Made by a program: the position numbers and the translations under genes
From: Schistosoma mansoni
Lineage: Eukaryota; Platyhelminthes; Trematoda; Strigeidida; Schistosomatidae
Reading direction: 5' to 3'
Length of the DNA stretch: 64,000 nt
NCBI RefSeq assembly: GCF_000237925.1
Contig: NC_031496.1
Span: 3,948,650-4,012,649, forward strand
The notes under the pieces: model-generated
What the model was told of the DNA's origin: nothing
Seen by the model: only the letters and a program-made list of their open reading frames with translations
Databases searched by the model: none
Shown here: piece by piece, positions 47,569-59,852 of the stretch
How the letters are laid out: every line of letters starts with the position of its first letter
Numbering within the stretch: the stretch's first letter is position 1

Positions 47569-47642
47569 GGCTCCGTAGCTCAGTTGGTTAGAGCGTCGTG
47601 CTAATAACGCGAATGTCGAGGGTTCGATCCCCTCCGGAGCCA
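47569..47642 (+). tRNA. tRNA-Ile (AAT), array copy 16
   Basis: Identical to copy 1, TTTT terminator. The upstream region lacks TTTGTGTAGGTGTTATAAG, and has a 25-bp duplication (GTTAGTGGTAGTAATATTTG twice near 47365-47410). This tests whether the upstream GTTATAAG motif matters. Confidence 0.95.
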
Positions 47643-48390
47643 ACTTTTCACCACCACATTCTCAGATAATCATTTCTATGCGCTCCAAATAATGTTAACC
47701 TATCCACACCACTATCACGACCACTCACACACACAAGTGTGCAGGAATAACATCAATAATCAACGCTCACCACCTACAAATGCCCACAAATAATAACATG
47801 CAAAAGTCGAAATCCACATGAACACTGAGTAATATCGCGCGTCACACTCAGCTTCAATGTAAGCGACAGAGACAACAACAGCAACAGAGCATGCATCTGC
47901 ATATCTTTCTGAGTGTGCGTCTTACGTGTGCATGTGCGAAGACACCGGCGTCATCATCGCCCATATGTGAATCAATCAAACAGGATTTGTCTACAATTTG
48001 TCAGTCAATGTGTATAGATTGAATGTTTAGCAGAGATGTACACACTGGATGGTCTGCTTATTTGTCTGTGTGGCTGCAGTCTGTCGATCTGTCATCAGAA
48101 ATCTGTGTGCCTATTTATATGCGCCTCATTACAAGTCAGTGAATCATCCAGTCAATTAGACTCTCCCTTCCGCTACGAATACCACAAGCGTACACACAGA
48201 GATATGCATAAATGGAGACACACGGACCGATGGAGAGGTACACAGACTGACAGAGAGAGACAGACGGGCATGCAGACAGGCACACGGAATGACATGCAAT
48301 GCATGGATCAATCAATCGATCAATCGATGGTTGAAAGAATCAATGAATGAATCAAAGAGTGTAGTGAGAGAGAGTGAGAGACAGAGACAC

Positions 48391-48421
<31 letters not shown>

Positions 48422-49157
48422 CAGCGACGAACGGTCGATTACATAGTTGAATTTTCGATGAATCACTCGATCAAATGCACACATTCTTCCATCCATCCAT
48501 CCGTACATCCATGCAAATCACAAACCGACCACCCATCAATGCTTTCGATTAGTGCATCGACTTATCATCCAACATCCGTTTGTCAATCGAATCCTCACAT
48601 CGTTCATGACAGCATGAGTGTTATTTGATTAATATGTGTTGTATTCTCTTACTCTGATCTCGGTTTTCACTTGCTCATTCTCCCTGACCATCTGGTCAGT
48701 TGTGGTATAGATTCGGTGGAAATGGTAGTATTATTCGTAGTGGTATTATTCGTAGTAGTACTAGTCGTGGTAGTGTGAGTAGTAATAATATAAGTGTAAG
48801 TGGTAATGGTTGTAGTGGTAGTGGTAGTAGTGGTCGTCGTTGTCGTCGTCGTCGTCGTAGTAGTAGTAGTAGTAGTAGTAGAAGTAGTAGTAGTGTTTGT
48901 GGTAGTAGTGTTAGTCTTAGTAGTAGTCTTATTAGTAATATTTGTAGTCGTGTTAGTGGTAGTAATATTTGATGATGTTGTTGATTTTGGTGGTGGTGGT
49001 GGTGTTTTTGTTGTTGTTGTTGTTGTTGTTTGTGTGTGTGTGTGTTTGTGTAGGTGTTATAAGATGGTGATTGTAGTTGAACGTGTTGTGTGAGACAGGT
49101 TATTTGATGATTGTTGGAGGAGGTGATTGGGGTTGTTTGTGTGTGAAGAGAATGGCC

Positions 49158-49231
49158 GGCTCCGTAGCTCAGTTGGTTAGAGCGTCGTGCTAATAACGCG
49201 AATGTCGAGGGTTCGATCCCCTCCGGAGCCA
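49158..49231 (+). tRNA. tRNA-Ile (AAT), array copy 17
   Basis: Identical to copy 1, TTTT terminator. Confidence 0.97.
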
Positions 49232-49975
49232 ACTTTTCACCACCACATTCTCAGATAATCATTTCTATGCGCTCCAAATAATGTTAACCTATCCACACCA
49301 CTATCACGACCACTCACACACACAAGTGTGCAGGAATAACATCAATAATCAACGCTCACCACCTACAAATGCCCACAAATAATAACGTGCAAAAGTCGAA
49401 ATCCACATGAACACTGAGTAATATCGCGCGTCACACTCAGCTTCAATGTAAGCGACAGAGACAACAACAGCAACAGAGCATGCATCTGCATATCTTTCTG
49501 AGTGTGCGTCTTACGTGTGCATGTGCGAAGACACCGGCGTCATCATCGCCCATATGTGAATCAATCAAACAGGATTTGTCTACAATTTGTCAGTCAATGT
49601 GTATAGATTGAATGTTTAGCAGAGATGTACACACTGGATGGTCTGCTTATTTGTCTGTGTGGCTGCAGTCTGTCGATCTGTCATCAGAAATCTGTGTGCC
49701 TATTTATATGCGCCTCATTACAAGTCAGTGAATCATCCAGTCAATTAGACTCTCCCTTCCGCTACGAATACCACAAGCGTACACACAGAGATATGCATAA
49801 ATGGAGACACACGGACCGATGGAGAGGTACACAGACTGACAGAGAGAGACAGACGGGCATGCAGACAGGCACACGGAATGACATGCAATGCATGGATCAA
49901 TCAATCGATCAATCGATGGTTGAAAGAATCAATGAATGAATCAAAGAGTGTAGTGAGAGAGAGTGAGAGACAGAG

Positions 49976-50018
<43 letters not shown>

Positions 50019-50748
50019 CAGCGACGAACGGTCGATTACATAGTTGAATTTTCGATGAATCACTCGATCAAATGCACACATTCTTCCATCCATCCATCCG
50101 TACATCCATGCAAATCACAAACCGACCACCCATCAATGCTTTCGATTAGTGCATCGACTTATCATCCAACATCCGTTTGTCAATCGAATCCTCACATCGT
50201 TCATGACAGCATGAGTGTTATTTGATTAATATGTGTTGTATTCTCTTACTCTGATCTCGGTTTTCACTTGCTCATTCTCCCTGACCATCTGGTCAGTTGT
50301 GGTATAGATTCGGTGGAAATGGTAGTATTATTCGTAGTGGTATTATTCGTAGTAGTACTAGTCGTGGTAGTGTGAGTAGTAATAATATAAGTGGTAATGG
50401 TTGTAGTGGTAGTGGTAGTAGTGGTCGTCGTTGTCGTCGTCGTCGTCGTCGTCGTCGTAGTAGTAGTAGTAGTAGTAGAAGTAGTAGTGTTTGTGGTAGT
50501 AGTGTTAGTCTTAGTAGTAGTCTTATTAGTAATATTTGTAGTCGTGTTAGTGGTAGTAATATTTGATGATGTTGTTGATTTTGGTGGTGGTGGTGGTGTT
50601 TTTGTTGTTGTTGTTGTTGTTTGTGTGTGTGTGTGTTTGTGTAGGTGTTATAAGATGGTGATTGTAGTTGAACGTGTTGTGTGAGACAGGTTATTTGATG
50701 ATTGTTGGAGGAGGTGATTGGGGTTGTTTGTGTGTGAAGAGAATGGCC

Positions 50749-50822
50749 GGCTCCGTAGCTCAGTTGGTTAGAGCGTCGTGCTAATAACGCGAATGTCGAG
50801 GGTTCGATCCCCTCCGGAGCCA
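50749..50822 (+). tRNA. tRNA-Ile (AAT), array copy 18
   Basis: Identical to copy 1, TTTT terminator. Confidence 0.97.
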
Positions 50823-51566
50823 ACTTTTCACCACCACATTCTCAGATAATCATTTCTATGCGCTCCAAATAATGTTAACCTATCCACACCACTATCACGA
50901 CCACTCACACACACAAGTGTGCAGGAATAACATCAATAATCAACGCTCACCACCTACAAATGCCCACAAATAATAACGTGCAAAAGTCGAAATCCACATG
51001 AACACTGAGTAATATCGCGCGTCACACTCAGCTTCAATGTAAGCGACAGAGACAACAACAGCAACAGAGCATGCATCTGCATATCTTTCTGAGTGTGCGT
51101 CTTACGTGTGCATGTGCGAAGACACCGGCGTCATCATCGCCCATATGTGAATCAATCAAACAGGATTTGTCTACAATTTGTCAGTCAATGTGTATAGATT
51201 GAATGTTTAGCAGAGATGTACACACTGGATGGTCTGCTTATTTGTCTGTGTGGCTGCAGTCTGTCGATCTGTCATCAGAAATCTGTGTGCCTATTTATAT
51301 GCGCCTCATTACAAGTCAGTGAATCATCCAGTCAATTAGACTCTCCCTTCCGCTACGAATACCACAAGCGTACACACAGAGATATGCATAAATGGAGACA
51401 CACGGACCGATGGAGAGGTACACAGACTGACAGAGAGAGACAGACGGGCATGCAGACAGGCACACGGAATGACATGCAATGCATGGATCAATCAATCGAT
51501 CAATCGATGGTTGAAAGAATCAATGAATGAATCAAAGAGTGTAGTGAGAGAGAGTGAGAGACAGAG

Positions 51567-51605
<39 letters not shown>

Positions 51606-52330
51606 CAGCGACGAACGGTCGATTACATAGTTGAATTTTCGATGAATCACTCGATCAAATGCACACATTCTTCCATCCATCCATCCGTACATCCATGCAA
51701 ATCACACATCAATGCTTTCGATTAGTGCATCGACTTATCATCCAACATCCGTTTGTCAATCGAATCCTCACATCGTTCATGACAGCATGAGTGTTATTTG
51801 ATTAATATGTGTTGTATTCTCTTACTCTGATCTCGGTTTTCACTTGCTCATTCTCCCTGACCATCTGGTCAGTTGTGGTATAGATTCGGTGGAAATGGTA
51901 GTATTATTCGTAGTGGTATTATTCGTAGTAGTACTAGTCGTGGTAGTGTGAGTAGTAATAATATAAGTGGTAATGGTTGTAGTGGTAGTGGTAGTAGTGG
52001 TCGTCGTTGTCGTTGTTGTCGTCGTCGTCGTCGTAGTAGTAGTAGTAGTAGTAGTAGTAGAAGTAGTAGTGTTTGTGGTAGTAGTGTTAGTCTTAGTAGT
52101 AGTCTTATTAGTAATATTTGTAGTCGTGTTAGTGGTAGTAATATTTGATGATGTTGTTGTTTTTGGTGGTGGTGGTGTTGTTTTTGTTGTTGTTGTTGTT
52201 GTTTGTGTGTGTGTGTGTTTGTGTAGGTGTTATAAGATGGTGATTGTAGTTGAACGTGTTGTGTGAGACAGGTTATTTGATGATTGTTGGAGGAGGTGAT
52301 TGGGGTTGTTTGTGTGTGAAGAGAATGGCC

Positions 52331-52404
52331 GGCTCCGTAGCTCAGTTGGTTAGAGCGTCGTGCTAATAACGCGAATGTCGAGGGTTCGATCCCCTCCGGA
52401 GCCA
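52331..52404 (+). tRNA. tRNA-Ile (AAT), array copy 19
   Basis: Identical to copy 1, TTTT terminator. The unit upstream lost a short ACCGACCACCC segment near 51706. Confidence 0.97.
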
Positions 52405-53148
52405 ACTTTTCACCACCACATTCTCAGATAATCATTTCTATGCGCTCCAAATAATGTTAACCTATCCACACCACTATCACGACCACTCACACACACAAGT
52501 GTGCAGGAATAACATCAATAATCAACGCTCACCACCTACAAATGCCCACAAATAATAACATGCAAAAGTCGAAATCCACATGAACACTGAGTAATATCGC
52601 GCGTCACACTCAGCTTCAATGTAAGCGACAGAGACAACAACAGCAACAGAGCATGCATCTGCATATCTTTCTGAGTGTGCGTCTCACGTGTGCATGTGCG
52701 AAGACACCGGCGTCATCATCGCCCATATGTGAATCAATCAAACAGGATTTGTCTACAATTTGTCAGTCAATGTGTATAGATTGAATGTTTAACAGAGATG
52801 TACACACTGGATGGTCTGCTTATTTGTCTGTGTGGCTGCAGTCTGTCGATCTGTCATCAGAAATCTGTGTGCCTATTTATATGCGCCTCATTACAAGTCA
52901 GTGAATCATCCAGTCAATTAGACTCTCCCTTCCGCTACGAATACCACAAGCGTACACACAGAGATATGCATAAATGGAGACACACGGACCGATGGAGAGG
53001 TACACAGACTGACAGAGAGAGACAGACGGGCATGCAGACAGGCACACGGAATGACATGCAATGCATGGATCAATCAATCGATCAATCGATGGTTGAAAGA
53101 ATCAATGAATGAATCAAAGAGTGTAGTGAGAGAGAGTGAGAGACAGAG

Positions 53149-53179
<31 letters not shown>

Positions 53180-53594
53180 AAGAGACAGCGACGAACGGTC
53201 GATTACATAGTTGAATTTTCGATGAATCACTCGATCAAATGCACACATTCTTCCATCCATCCATCCGTACATCCATGCAAATCACAAACCGACCACCCAT
53301 CAATGCTTTCGATTAGTGCATCGACTTATCATCCAACATCCGTTTGTCAATCGAATCCTCACATCGTTCATGACAGCATGAGTGTTATTTGATTAATATG
53401 TGTTGTATTCTCTTACTCTGATCTCGGTTTTCACTTGCTCATTCTCCCTGACCATCTGGTCAGTTGTGGTATAGATTCGGTGGAAATGGTAGTATTATTC
53501 GTAGTGGTATTATTCGTAGTAGTACTAGTCGTGGTAGTGTGAGTAGTAATAATATAAGTGGTAATGGTTGTAGTGGTAGTGGTAGTAGTGGTCG

Positions 53595-53625
<31 letters not shown>

Positions 53626-53917
53626 AGTAGTAGTAGTAGTAGTAGTAGAAGTAGTAGTGTTTGTGGTAGTAGTGTTAGTCTTAGTAGTAGTCTTATTAGT
53701 AATATTTGTAGTCGTGTTAGTGGTAGTAATATTTGATGATGTTGTTGTTTTTGGTGGTGGTGGTGTTGTTTTTGTTGTTGTTGTTGTTTGTGTGTGTGTG
53801 TGTGTTTGTGTAGGTGTTATAAGATGGTGATTGTAGTTGAACGTGTTGTGTGAGACAGGTTATTTGATGATTGTTGGAGGAGGTGATTGGGGTTGTTTGT
53901 GTGTGAATAGAATGGCC

Positions 53918-53991
53918 GGCTCCGTAGCTCAGTTGGTTAGAGCGTCGTGCTAATAACGCGAATGTCGAGGGTTCGATCCCCTCCGGAGCCA
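53918..53991 (+). tRNA. tRNA-Ile (AAT), array copy 20
   Basis: Identical to copy 1, TTTT terminator. The 5' flank reads GTGAATAGAATGGCC instead of GTGAAGAGAATGGCC. Confidence 0.97.
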
Positions 53992-54739
53992 ACTTTTCAC
54001 CACCACATTCTCAGATAATCATTTCTATGCGCTCCAAATAATGTTAACCTATCCACACCACTATCACGACCACTCACACACACAAGTGTGCAGGAATAAC
54101 ATCAATAATCAACGCTCACCACCTACAAATGCCCACAAATAATAACATGCAAAAGTCGAAATCCACATGAACACTGAGTAATATCGCGCGTCACACTCAG
54201 CTTCAATGTAAGCGACAGAGACAACAACAGCAACAGAGCATGCATCTGCATATCTTTCTGAGTGTGCGTCTTACGTGTGCATGTGCGAAGACACCGGCGT
54301 CATCATCGCCCATATGTGAATCAATCAAACAGGATTTGTCTACAATTTGTCAGTCAATGTGTATAGATTGAATGTTTAGCAGAGATGTACACACTGGATG
54401 GTCTGCTTATTTGTCTGTGTGGCTGCAGTCTGTCGATCTGTCATCAGAAATCTGTGTGCCTATTTATATGCGCCTCATTACAAGTCAGTGAATCATCCAG
54501 TCAATTAGACTCTCCCTTCCGCTACGAATACCACAAGCGTACACACAGAGATATGCATAAATGGAGACACACGGACCGATGGAGAGGTACACAGACTGAC
54601 AGAGAGAGACAGACGGGCATGCAGACAGGCACACGGAATGACATGCAATGCATGGATCAATCAATCGATCAATCGATGGTTGAAAGAATCAATGAATGAA
54701 TCAAAGAGTGTAGTGAGAGAGAGTGAGAGACAGAGACAC

Positions 54740-54770
<31 letters not shown>

Positions 54771-55199
54771 CAGCGACGAACGGTCGATTACATAGTTGAA
54801 TTTTCGATGAATCACTCGATCAAATACACACATTCTTCCATCCATCCATCCGTACATCCATGCAAATCACAAACCGACCACCCATCAATGCTTTCGATTA
54901 GTGCATCGACTTATCATCCAACATCCGTTTGTCAATCGAATCCTCACATCGTTCATGACAGCATGAGTGTTATTTGATTAATATGTGTTGTATTCTCTTA
55001 CTCTGATCTCGGTTTTCACTTGCTCATTCTCCCTGACCATCTGGTCAGTTGTGGTATAGATTCGGTGGAAATGGTAGTATTATTCGTAGTGGTATTATTC
55101 GTAGTAGTACTAGTCGTGGTAGTGTGAGTAGTAATAATATAAGTGGTAATGGTTGTAGTGGTAGTGGTAGTAGTGGTCGTCGTTGTCGTCGTCGTCGTC

Positions 55200-55233
<34 letters not shown>

Positions 55234-55506
55234 AAGTAGTAGTGTTTGTGGTAGTAGTGTTAGTCTTAGTAGTAGTCTTATTAGTAATATTTGTAGTCGT
55301 GTTAGTGGTAGTAATATTTGATGATGTTGTTGATTTTGGTGGTGGTGGTGGTGTTTTTGTTGTTGTTGTTGTTGTTGTTTGTGTGTGTGTGTGTTTGTGT
55401 AGGTGTTATAAGATGGTGATTGTAGTTGAACGTGTTGTGTGAGACAGGTTATTTGATGATTGTTGGAGGAGGTGATTGGGGTTGTTTGTGTGTGAAGAGA
55501 ATGGCC

Positions 55507-55580
55507 GGCTCCGTAGCTCAGTTGGTTAGAGCGTCGTGCTAATAACGCGAATGTCGAGGGTTCGATCCCCTCCGGAGCCA
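55507..55580 (+). tRNA. tRNA-Ile (AAT), array copy 21
   Basis: Identical to copy 1, TTTT terminator. Last tRNA of the array in this window. Unit 22 is cut by the TRIM insertion before its tRNA. Confidence 0.97.
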
Positions 55581-56324
55581 ACTTTTCACCACCACATTCT
55601 CAGATAATCATTTCTATGCGCTCCAAATAATGTTAACCTATCCACACCACTATCACGACCACTCACACACACAAGTGTGCAGGAATAACATCAATAATCA
55701 ACGCTCACCACCTACAAATGCCCACAAATAATAACATGCAAAAGTCGAAATCCACATGAACACTGAGTAATATCGCGCGTCACACTCAGCTTCAATGTAA
55801 GCGACAGAGACAACAACAGCAACAGAGCATGCATCTGCATATCTTTCTGAGTGTGCGTCTCACGTGTGCATGTGCGAAGACACCGGCGTCATCATCGCCC
55901 ATATGTGAATCAATCAAACAGGATTTGTCTACAATTTGTCAGTCAATGTGTATAGATTGAATGTTTAGCAGAGATGTACACACTGGATGGTCTGCTTATT
56001 TGTCTGTGTGGCTGCAGTCTGTCGATCTGTCATCAGAAATCTGTGTGCCTATTTATATGCGCCTCATTACAAGTCAGTGAATCATCCAGTCAATTAGACT
56101 CTCCCTTCCGCTACGAATACCACAAGCGTACACACAGAGATATGCATAAATGGAGACACACGGACAGATGGAGAGGTACACAGACTGACAGAGAGAGACA
56201 GACGGGCATGCAGACAGGCACACGGAATGACATGCAATGCATGGATCAATCAATCGATCAATCGATGGTTGAAAGAATCAATGAATGAATCAAAGAGTGT
56301 AGTGAGAGAGAGTGAGAGACAGAG

Positions 56325-56361
<37 letters not shown>

Positions 56362-56848
56362 CAGCGACGAACGGTCGATTACATAGTTGAATTTTCGATG
56401 AATCACTCGATCAAATGCACACATTCTTCCATCCATCCATCCGTACATCCATGCAAATCACAAACCGACCACCCATCAATGCTTTCGATTAGTGCATCGA
56501 CTTATCATCCAACATCCGTTTGTCAATCGAATCCTCACATCGTTCATGACAGCATGAGTGTTATTTGATTAATATGTGTTGTATTCTCTTACTCTGATCT
56601 CGGTTTTCACTTGCTCATTCTCCCTGACCATCTGGTCAGTTGTGGTATAGATTCGGTGGAAATGGTAGTATTATTCGTAGTGGTATTATTCGTAGTAGTA
56701 CTAGTCGTGGTAGTGTGAGTAGTAATAATATAAGTGGTAATGGTTGTAGTGGTAGTGGTAGTAGTGGTCGTCGTTGTCGTCGTCGTCGTCGTCGTAGTAG
56801 TAGTAGTAGTAGTAGTAGTAGAATTAGTAGTGTTTGTGGTAGTAGTGT

Positions 56849-57833
56849 TGTGGTGTGGTCTACTTATATCCATATAAGTAGTATATGGTGTGGGTCAGAC
56901 ATAGAATGTATTTTGGCAGAAGACCGATGAGGAAAGAACTGAAATGAAACGCAAACGTCTGGAAAATGCATGAGCAATGGAATAAGAGAAGAAACAGTGA
57001 AGATTGAAACAATTGGTTGTTAATTTGCAAATTAACTGTTCATTGTTTGGTAATCAGAATTTATTGAGATAGTCTGTAATCTTTGCTTAAATACATTCGA
57101 TTGTCCCCAGTTGTGTTTTGTTCACTACATTTGGTGTCGCTGCCAACCAGGAGGAGGAAGGGTGCTGTTCTGCGGACGCCGCTGCGGGTCTGGAGTTGAG
57201 GTGCTAGTTGGGGCAGTCTGGTGTGGAGAGTTGGCGTCGAGTGGAGTGTTCTGGCGGGGCGGCGTTGGCTGTAGCGGGTGCTGTCGACGGAGAGGAGCAG
57301 TGGGACGTGCGGCTGCTGGGCGGACATCGGATGTAGATGGCTCAGCAGGCCGGTGGAGTACGGGTGTTGAACGTCCCAGGTGCCGGGTGGATGCGGATGT
57401 TGGTGCCCCGGCAGGTCGACGGAGCTATGGAGGTCAGCGCGCCGCAGACTCGACATTCTGACGGAGAGTTTGGCACAGACTGCAGTGAAAGAAGATAGTG
57501 GCATGGCGAGCAGAACCACCGCATGAACGAATGCTTTAAAGGGGGGACGAGTGTGGTGTGGTCTACTTATATCCATATAAGTAGTATATGGTGTGGGTCA
57601 GACATAGAATGTATTTTGGCAGAAGACCGATGAGGAAAGAACTGAAATGAAACGCAAACGTCTGGAAAATGCATGAGCAATGGAATAAGAGAAGAAACAG
57701 TGAAGATTGAAACAATTGGTTGTTAATTTGCAAATTGACTGTTCATTGTTTGGTAATCAGAATTTATTGAGATAGTCTGTAATCTTTGCTTAAATACATT
57801 CGATTGTCCCCAACTAGTGTTTTGTTCACTACA
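56849..57833 (+). mobile_element. TRIM-like non-autonomous LTR retrotransposon, copy 2 (in array unit 22)
   Basis: Same structure as copy 1: LTRs 56849-57129 and 57552-57833, internal part 57130-57551, inserted after the same AGTAGTGT in the triplet tract. It carries the same 5'/3' LTR difference (AAATTAACTG versus AAATTGACTG) as copy 1, so both descend from one insertion. The second LTR has a changed end (CCAACTAGTGTTTTG), is 282 bp, and is followed by another internal region, not by array sequence. Confidence 0.88.
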
Positions 57834-58181
57834 TTTGGTGTCGCTGCCAACCACCAGGGATCTAAGATTAGTCATCTGCGGACGCCGCTGCGGGTCTGGA
57901 GTTGAGGTGCTAGTTGGGGCAGTCTGGTGTGGAGAGTTGGCGTCCAGTGGAGTGTTCTGGCGGGGCGGCGTTGGCTGTAGCGGGTGCTGTCGACGGAGAG
58001 GAGCAGTGGGACGTGCGGCTGCTGGGCGGACATCGGATGTAGATGGCTCAGCAGGCCGGTGGAGTACGGGTGTTGAACGTCCCAGGTGCCGGGTGGATGC
58101 GGATGTTGGTGCCCCGGCAGGTCGACGGAGCTATGGAGGTCAGCGCGCCGCAGACTCGACATTCTGACGGAGAGTTTGGCA
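57834..58181 (+). mobile_element. Third internal segment of a tandem TRIM, cut by a gap
   Basis: Immediately after the 57552-57833 LTR comes TTTGGTGTCGCTGCCAACCA again, then a divergent leader (CCAGGGATCTAAGATTAGTC) and then the familiar internal sequence (CTGCGGACGCCGCTGCGGG onward). The arrangement is LTR-internal-LTR-internal, ending at the N gap. A recombinant of two elements or a misassembly. Confidence 0.8.
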
Positions 58182-58381
58182 NNNNNNNNNNNNNNNNNNN
58201 NNNNNNNNNNNNNNNNNNNNNNNNNNNNNNNNNNNNNNNNNNNNNNNNNNNNNNNNNNNNNNNNNNNNNNNNNNNNNNNNNNNNNNNNNNNNNNNNNNNN
58301 NNNNNNNNNNNNNNNNNNNNNNNNNNNNNNNNNNNNNNNNNNNNNNNNNNNNNNNNNNNNNNNNNNNNNNNNNNNNNNNNN
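58182..58381. other. Assembly gap (200 N)
   Basis: Placeholder gap. More tRNA units may be missing here, since array sequence does not resume on the right. Confidence 0.99.
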
Positions 58382-58660
58382 GATAAAGTTTGACGCAAAA
58401 GGTACTGGGTTTGAGTCCCAGAGTGAACATCAACAAATCTGAGATGCAGGTGCATCCAGCGAACGAGTCCCAAATAGGACGTAACGCGCGTCAAGCTGGA
58501 TTCCACTGCTATCCACTATCCATCTTTGCTTATAATGCTTGTGAATTAAGGCTATATTGAGGCAGTCCACACAGTATGCACATATGCCAACAAGAGACTG
58601 ATCATCTACAGTCCTAAATAACTATGGGAAGATACAAATAAGCAACATCAAGTGAATACC
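58382..58660 (+). repeat. Sm-alpha-like SINE
   Basis: Starts at the gap with the B box GGGTTTGAGTCCCAGAG, body CTGAGATGCAGGTGCATCCA, head CACTATCCATCTTTGCTTAT, then the 3' region CACAGTATGCACATATGCCA and tail GGGAAGATACAAATAAGC. Confidence 0.75.
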
Positions 58661-59039
58661 AAATAAATTTGTTCATTAAAACTTGGAACACGACAACATC
58701 AACGAGTTATTCAAACTATTCAGACTGAAATAGGTTTTGATCTTTCAGTGAGCATAATTTTATTGATTATTGTGAACACTTCTTTTTTATTTATGATAGC
58801 AGTTAAAGATCATTTCCGAAGTTTTTCATTAACAATTATGAATTGGATGTTGATGAAGAAGTACAGATGAAAACAAGACAAAAGTGTTTGTTCTTTTTTT
58901 TTGGATTTTTTTTTTGATACACCAACCGAATAAGATTCAAAGAACACAAAAATTATAGGATTTGATAGGATTAAATGGTAAGTAAAAAAAGAGAGAAAAA
59001 CTAATAAGTTTACTGCACGGAATACAATGGACAGCTCAG
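58661..59039. other. Intergenic, no gene seen
   Basis: AT-rich with poly-T/A runs. A minus-strand ORF of 102 codons crosses low-complexity sequence and has no domain. Confidence 0.35.
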
Positions 59040-59852
59040 AATTAATTAGATGATTTGGACTTCGCAGATGACCTAGCCCTCCTATCTCATACACACGAAC
59101 AAATACAGACGAAGACACCTAATGTAGCAGCAGCCTCTGCATCAATAAGCCTCAAAATACACAAAGGAAAAAGCAAGATCCTCAAATACAACACAGAGAA
59201 CCCCAAGCCAATCACACTTCATGGAAAAACTCTGGAAGAGGTGGAAACATTCACGTATATGGGAAGCATCATTGATGAATAAGGAGGATCTGATGTAAAT
59301 ATAAAGGTGAAGATTAGCAAAGCAAGGGTCACATTCCTATAATTGAAGAACATATGTAACTCAAAACAACTGTCAACTAACGTCAAAGTGGAAATCTTCA
59401 ATACGAACGTCAAGATAGTCCTACTGTACGGAGCTGAAACGTGGAGAACCACTACATCCATCGTGAAGAAGGTACAAGTATTTATAAACAGTTGTCTTCA
59501 CAAAATACTCAACATTCACTGGCCTTATACTATCAGCAACAGCCTACTGTGGGAGATGACAAACCAGCTTCCATCTGAAGAGGAAATTAGGAAAAGACGT
59601 TGGAAGTGGATCGAAATACATTGAGGAAATCACCAAACTTCATCACGAGGCAAGCCCTAACTCGGAATGGTGAAGGGAAGTGGGAAAGAGGAAGGCCAAA
59701 GAACACATTACGTCGGGAAATAGAAACAGATATGAAAAGGATAAATGTGAACTGCAAATAACTGGAAAGGATTGTTTGAGACAGGGTTGGATGGAGAATA
59801 CTGGTGTGTTGCCAATGCTCCTCCACGAGAGGTTACAGATGTAAGTAAATAA
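59040..59852 (+). pseudogene. RTE-like retrotransposon RT fragment with several lesions
   Basis: Begins within the RT active-site block (DLDFADDLALLSHTHEQ) and continues through ASISLKIHKGKSKILKYNTE, EVETFTYMGSIIDE, a TAA, then KARVTFL, a [43 protein letters not shown] and [11 protein letters not shown]. Frameshifts follow towards the GTAAGTAAATAAG tail. Same family as 6526 and 7524. Inactive. Confidence 0.8.

Larger units (their letters stand above)
21906..56848 (+). repeat. Tandem array of 22 units (~1.58 kb each) carrying tRNA-Ile genes
   Basis: Twenty-two head-to-tail units, recognised by the constant ATGTACACACTGGATGG block at 21968, 23550, 26125, 27711, 29287, 30868, 32447, 34012, 35589, 37167, 38750, 40329, 41921, 43515, 45072, 46461, 48036, 49625, 51216, 52798, 54385 and 55974. 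tRNA-to-tRNA distances are mostly 1557-1594 bp, 1389 for one deleted unit and 2575 for the unit with a 984-bp insertion. Unit order: constant block, GA microsatellite, CCAT-rich part, CATGAGTGTTATTTG block, G/T-rich triplet tract, GT run, tRNA, A/C-rich part. Apart from microsatellites the units are almost identical, which indicates recent homogenisation. The left edge diverges at about 21906. The right edge is the TRIM insertion at 56849. Confidence 0.97.

Noticed and set aside
22252-54857. Short minus-strand ORFs containing SLSLSLS runs
   Set aside because: They are the antisense reading of the GA microsatellite and differ between units only by its length.
22876-55581. Minus-strand ORFs beginning APEGIEPSTFALLARRSN in every unit
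   Set aside because: They are the antisense of the tRNA gene plus the GT/GTT runs, a well-known annotation artefact. The Met is actually a TTG codon at the tRNA 3' end.
21906-56848. CRISPR-like or rDNA/5S/spliced-leader array
   Set aside because: Units are far too long and near identical for CRISPR, and the only RNA gene recognised in the unit is the tRNA. I see no 5S, U-snRNA or spliced-leader sequence.
22632-56930. Poly-Ser/Arg, poly-Val, poly-Thr and poly-Leu ORFs in the array
   Set aside because: They are frames of the same triplet microsatellites. Length changes with repeat count and no domain is present.
58048-58506. ORFs reading through the N gap at 58182-58381
   Set aside because: The reading frame across undefined bases has no meaning. 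The flanks are TRIM and SINE.
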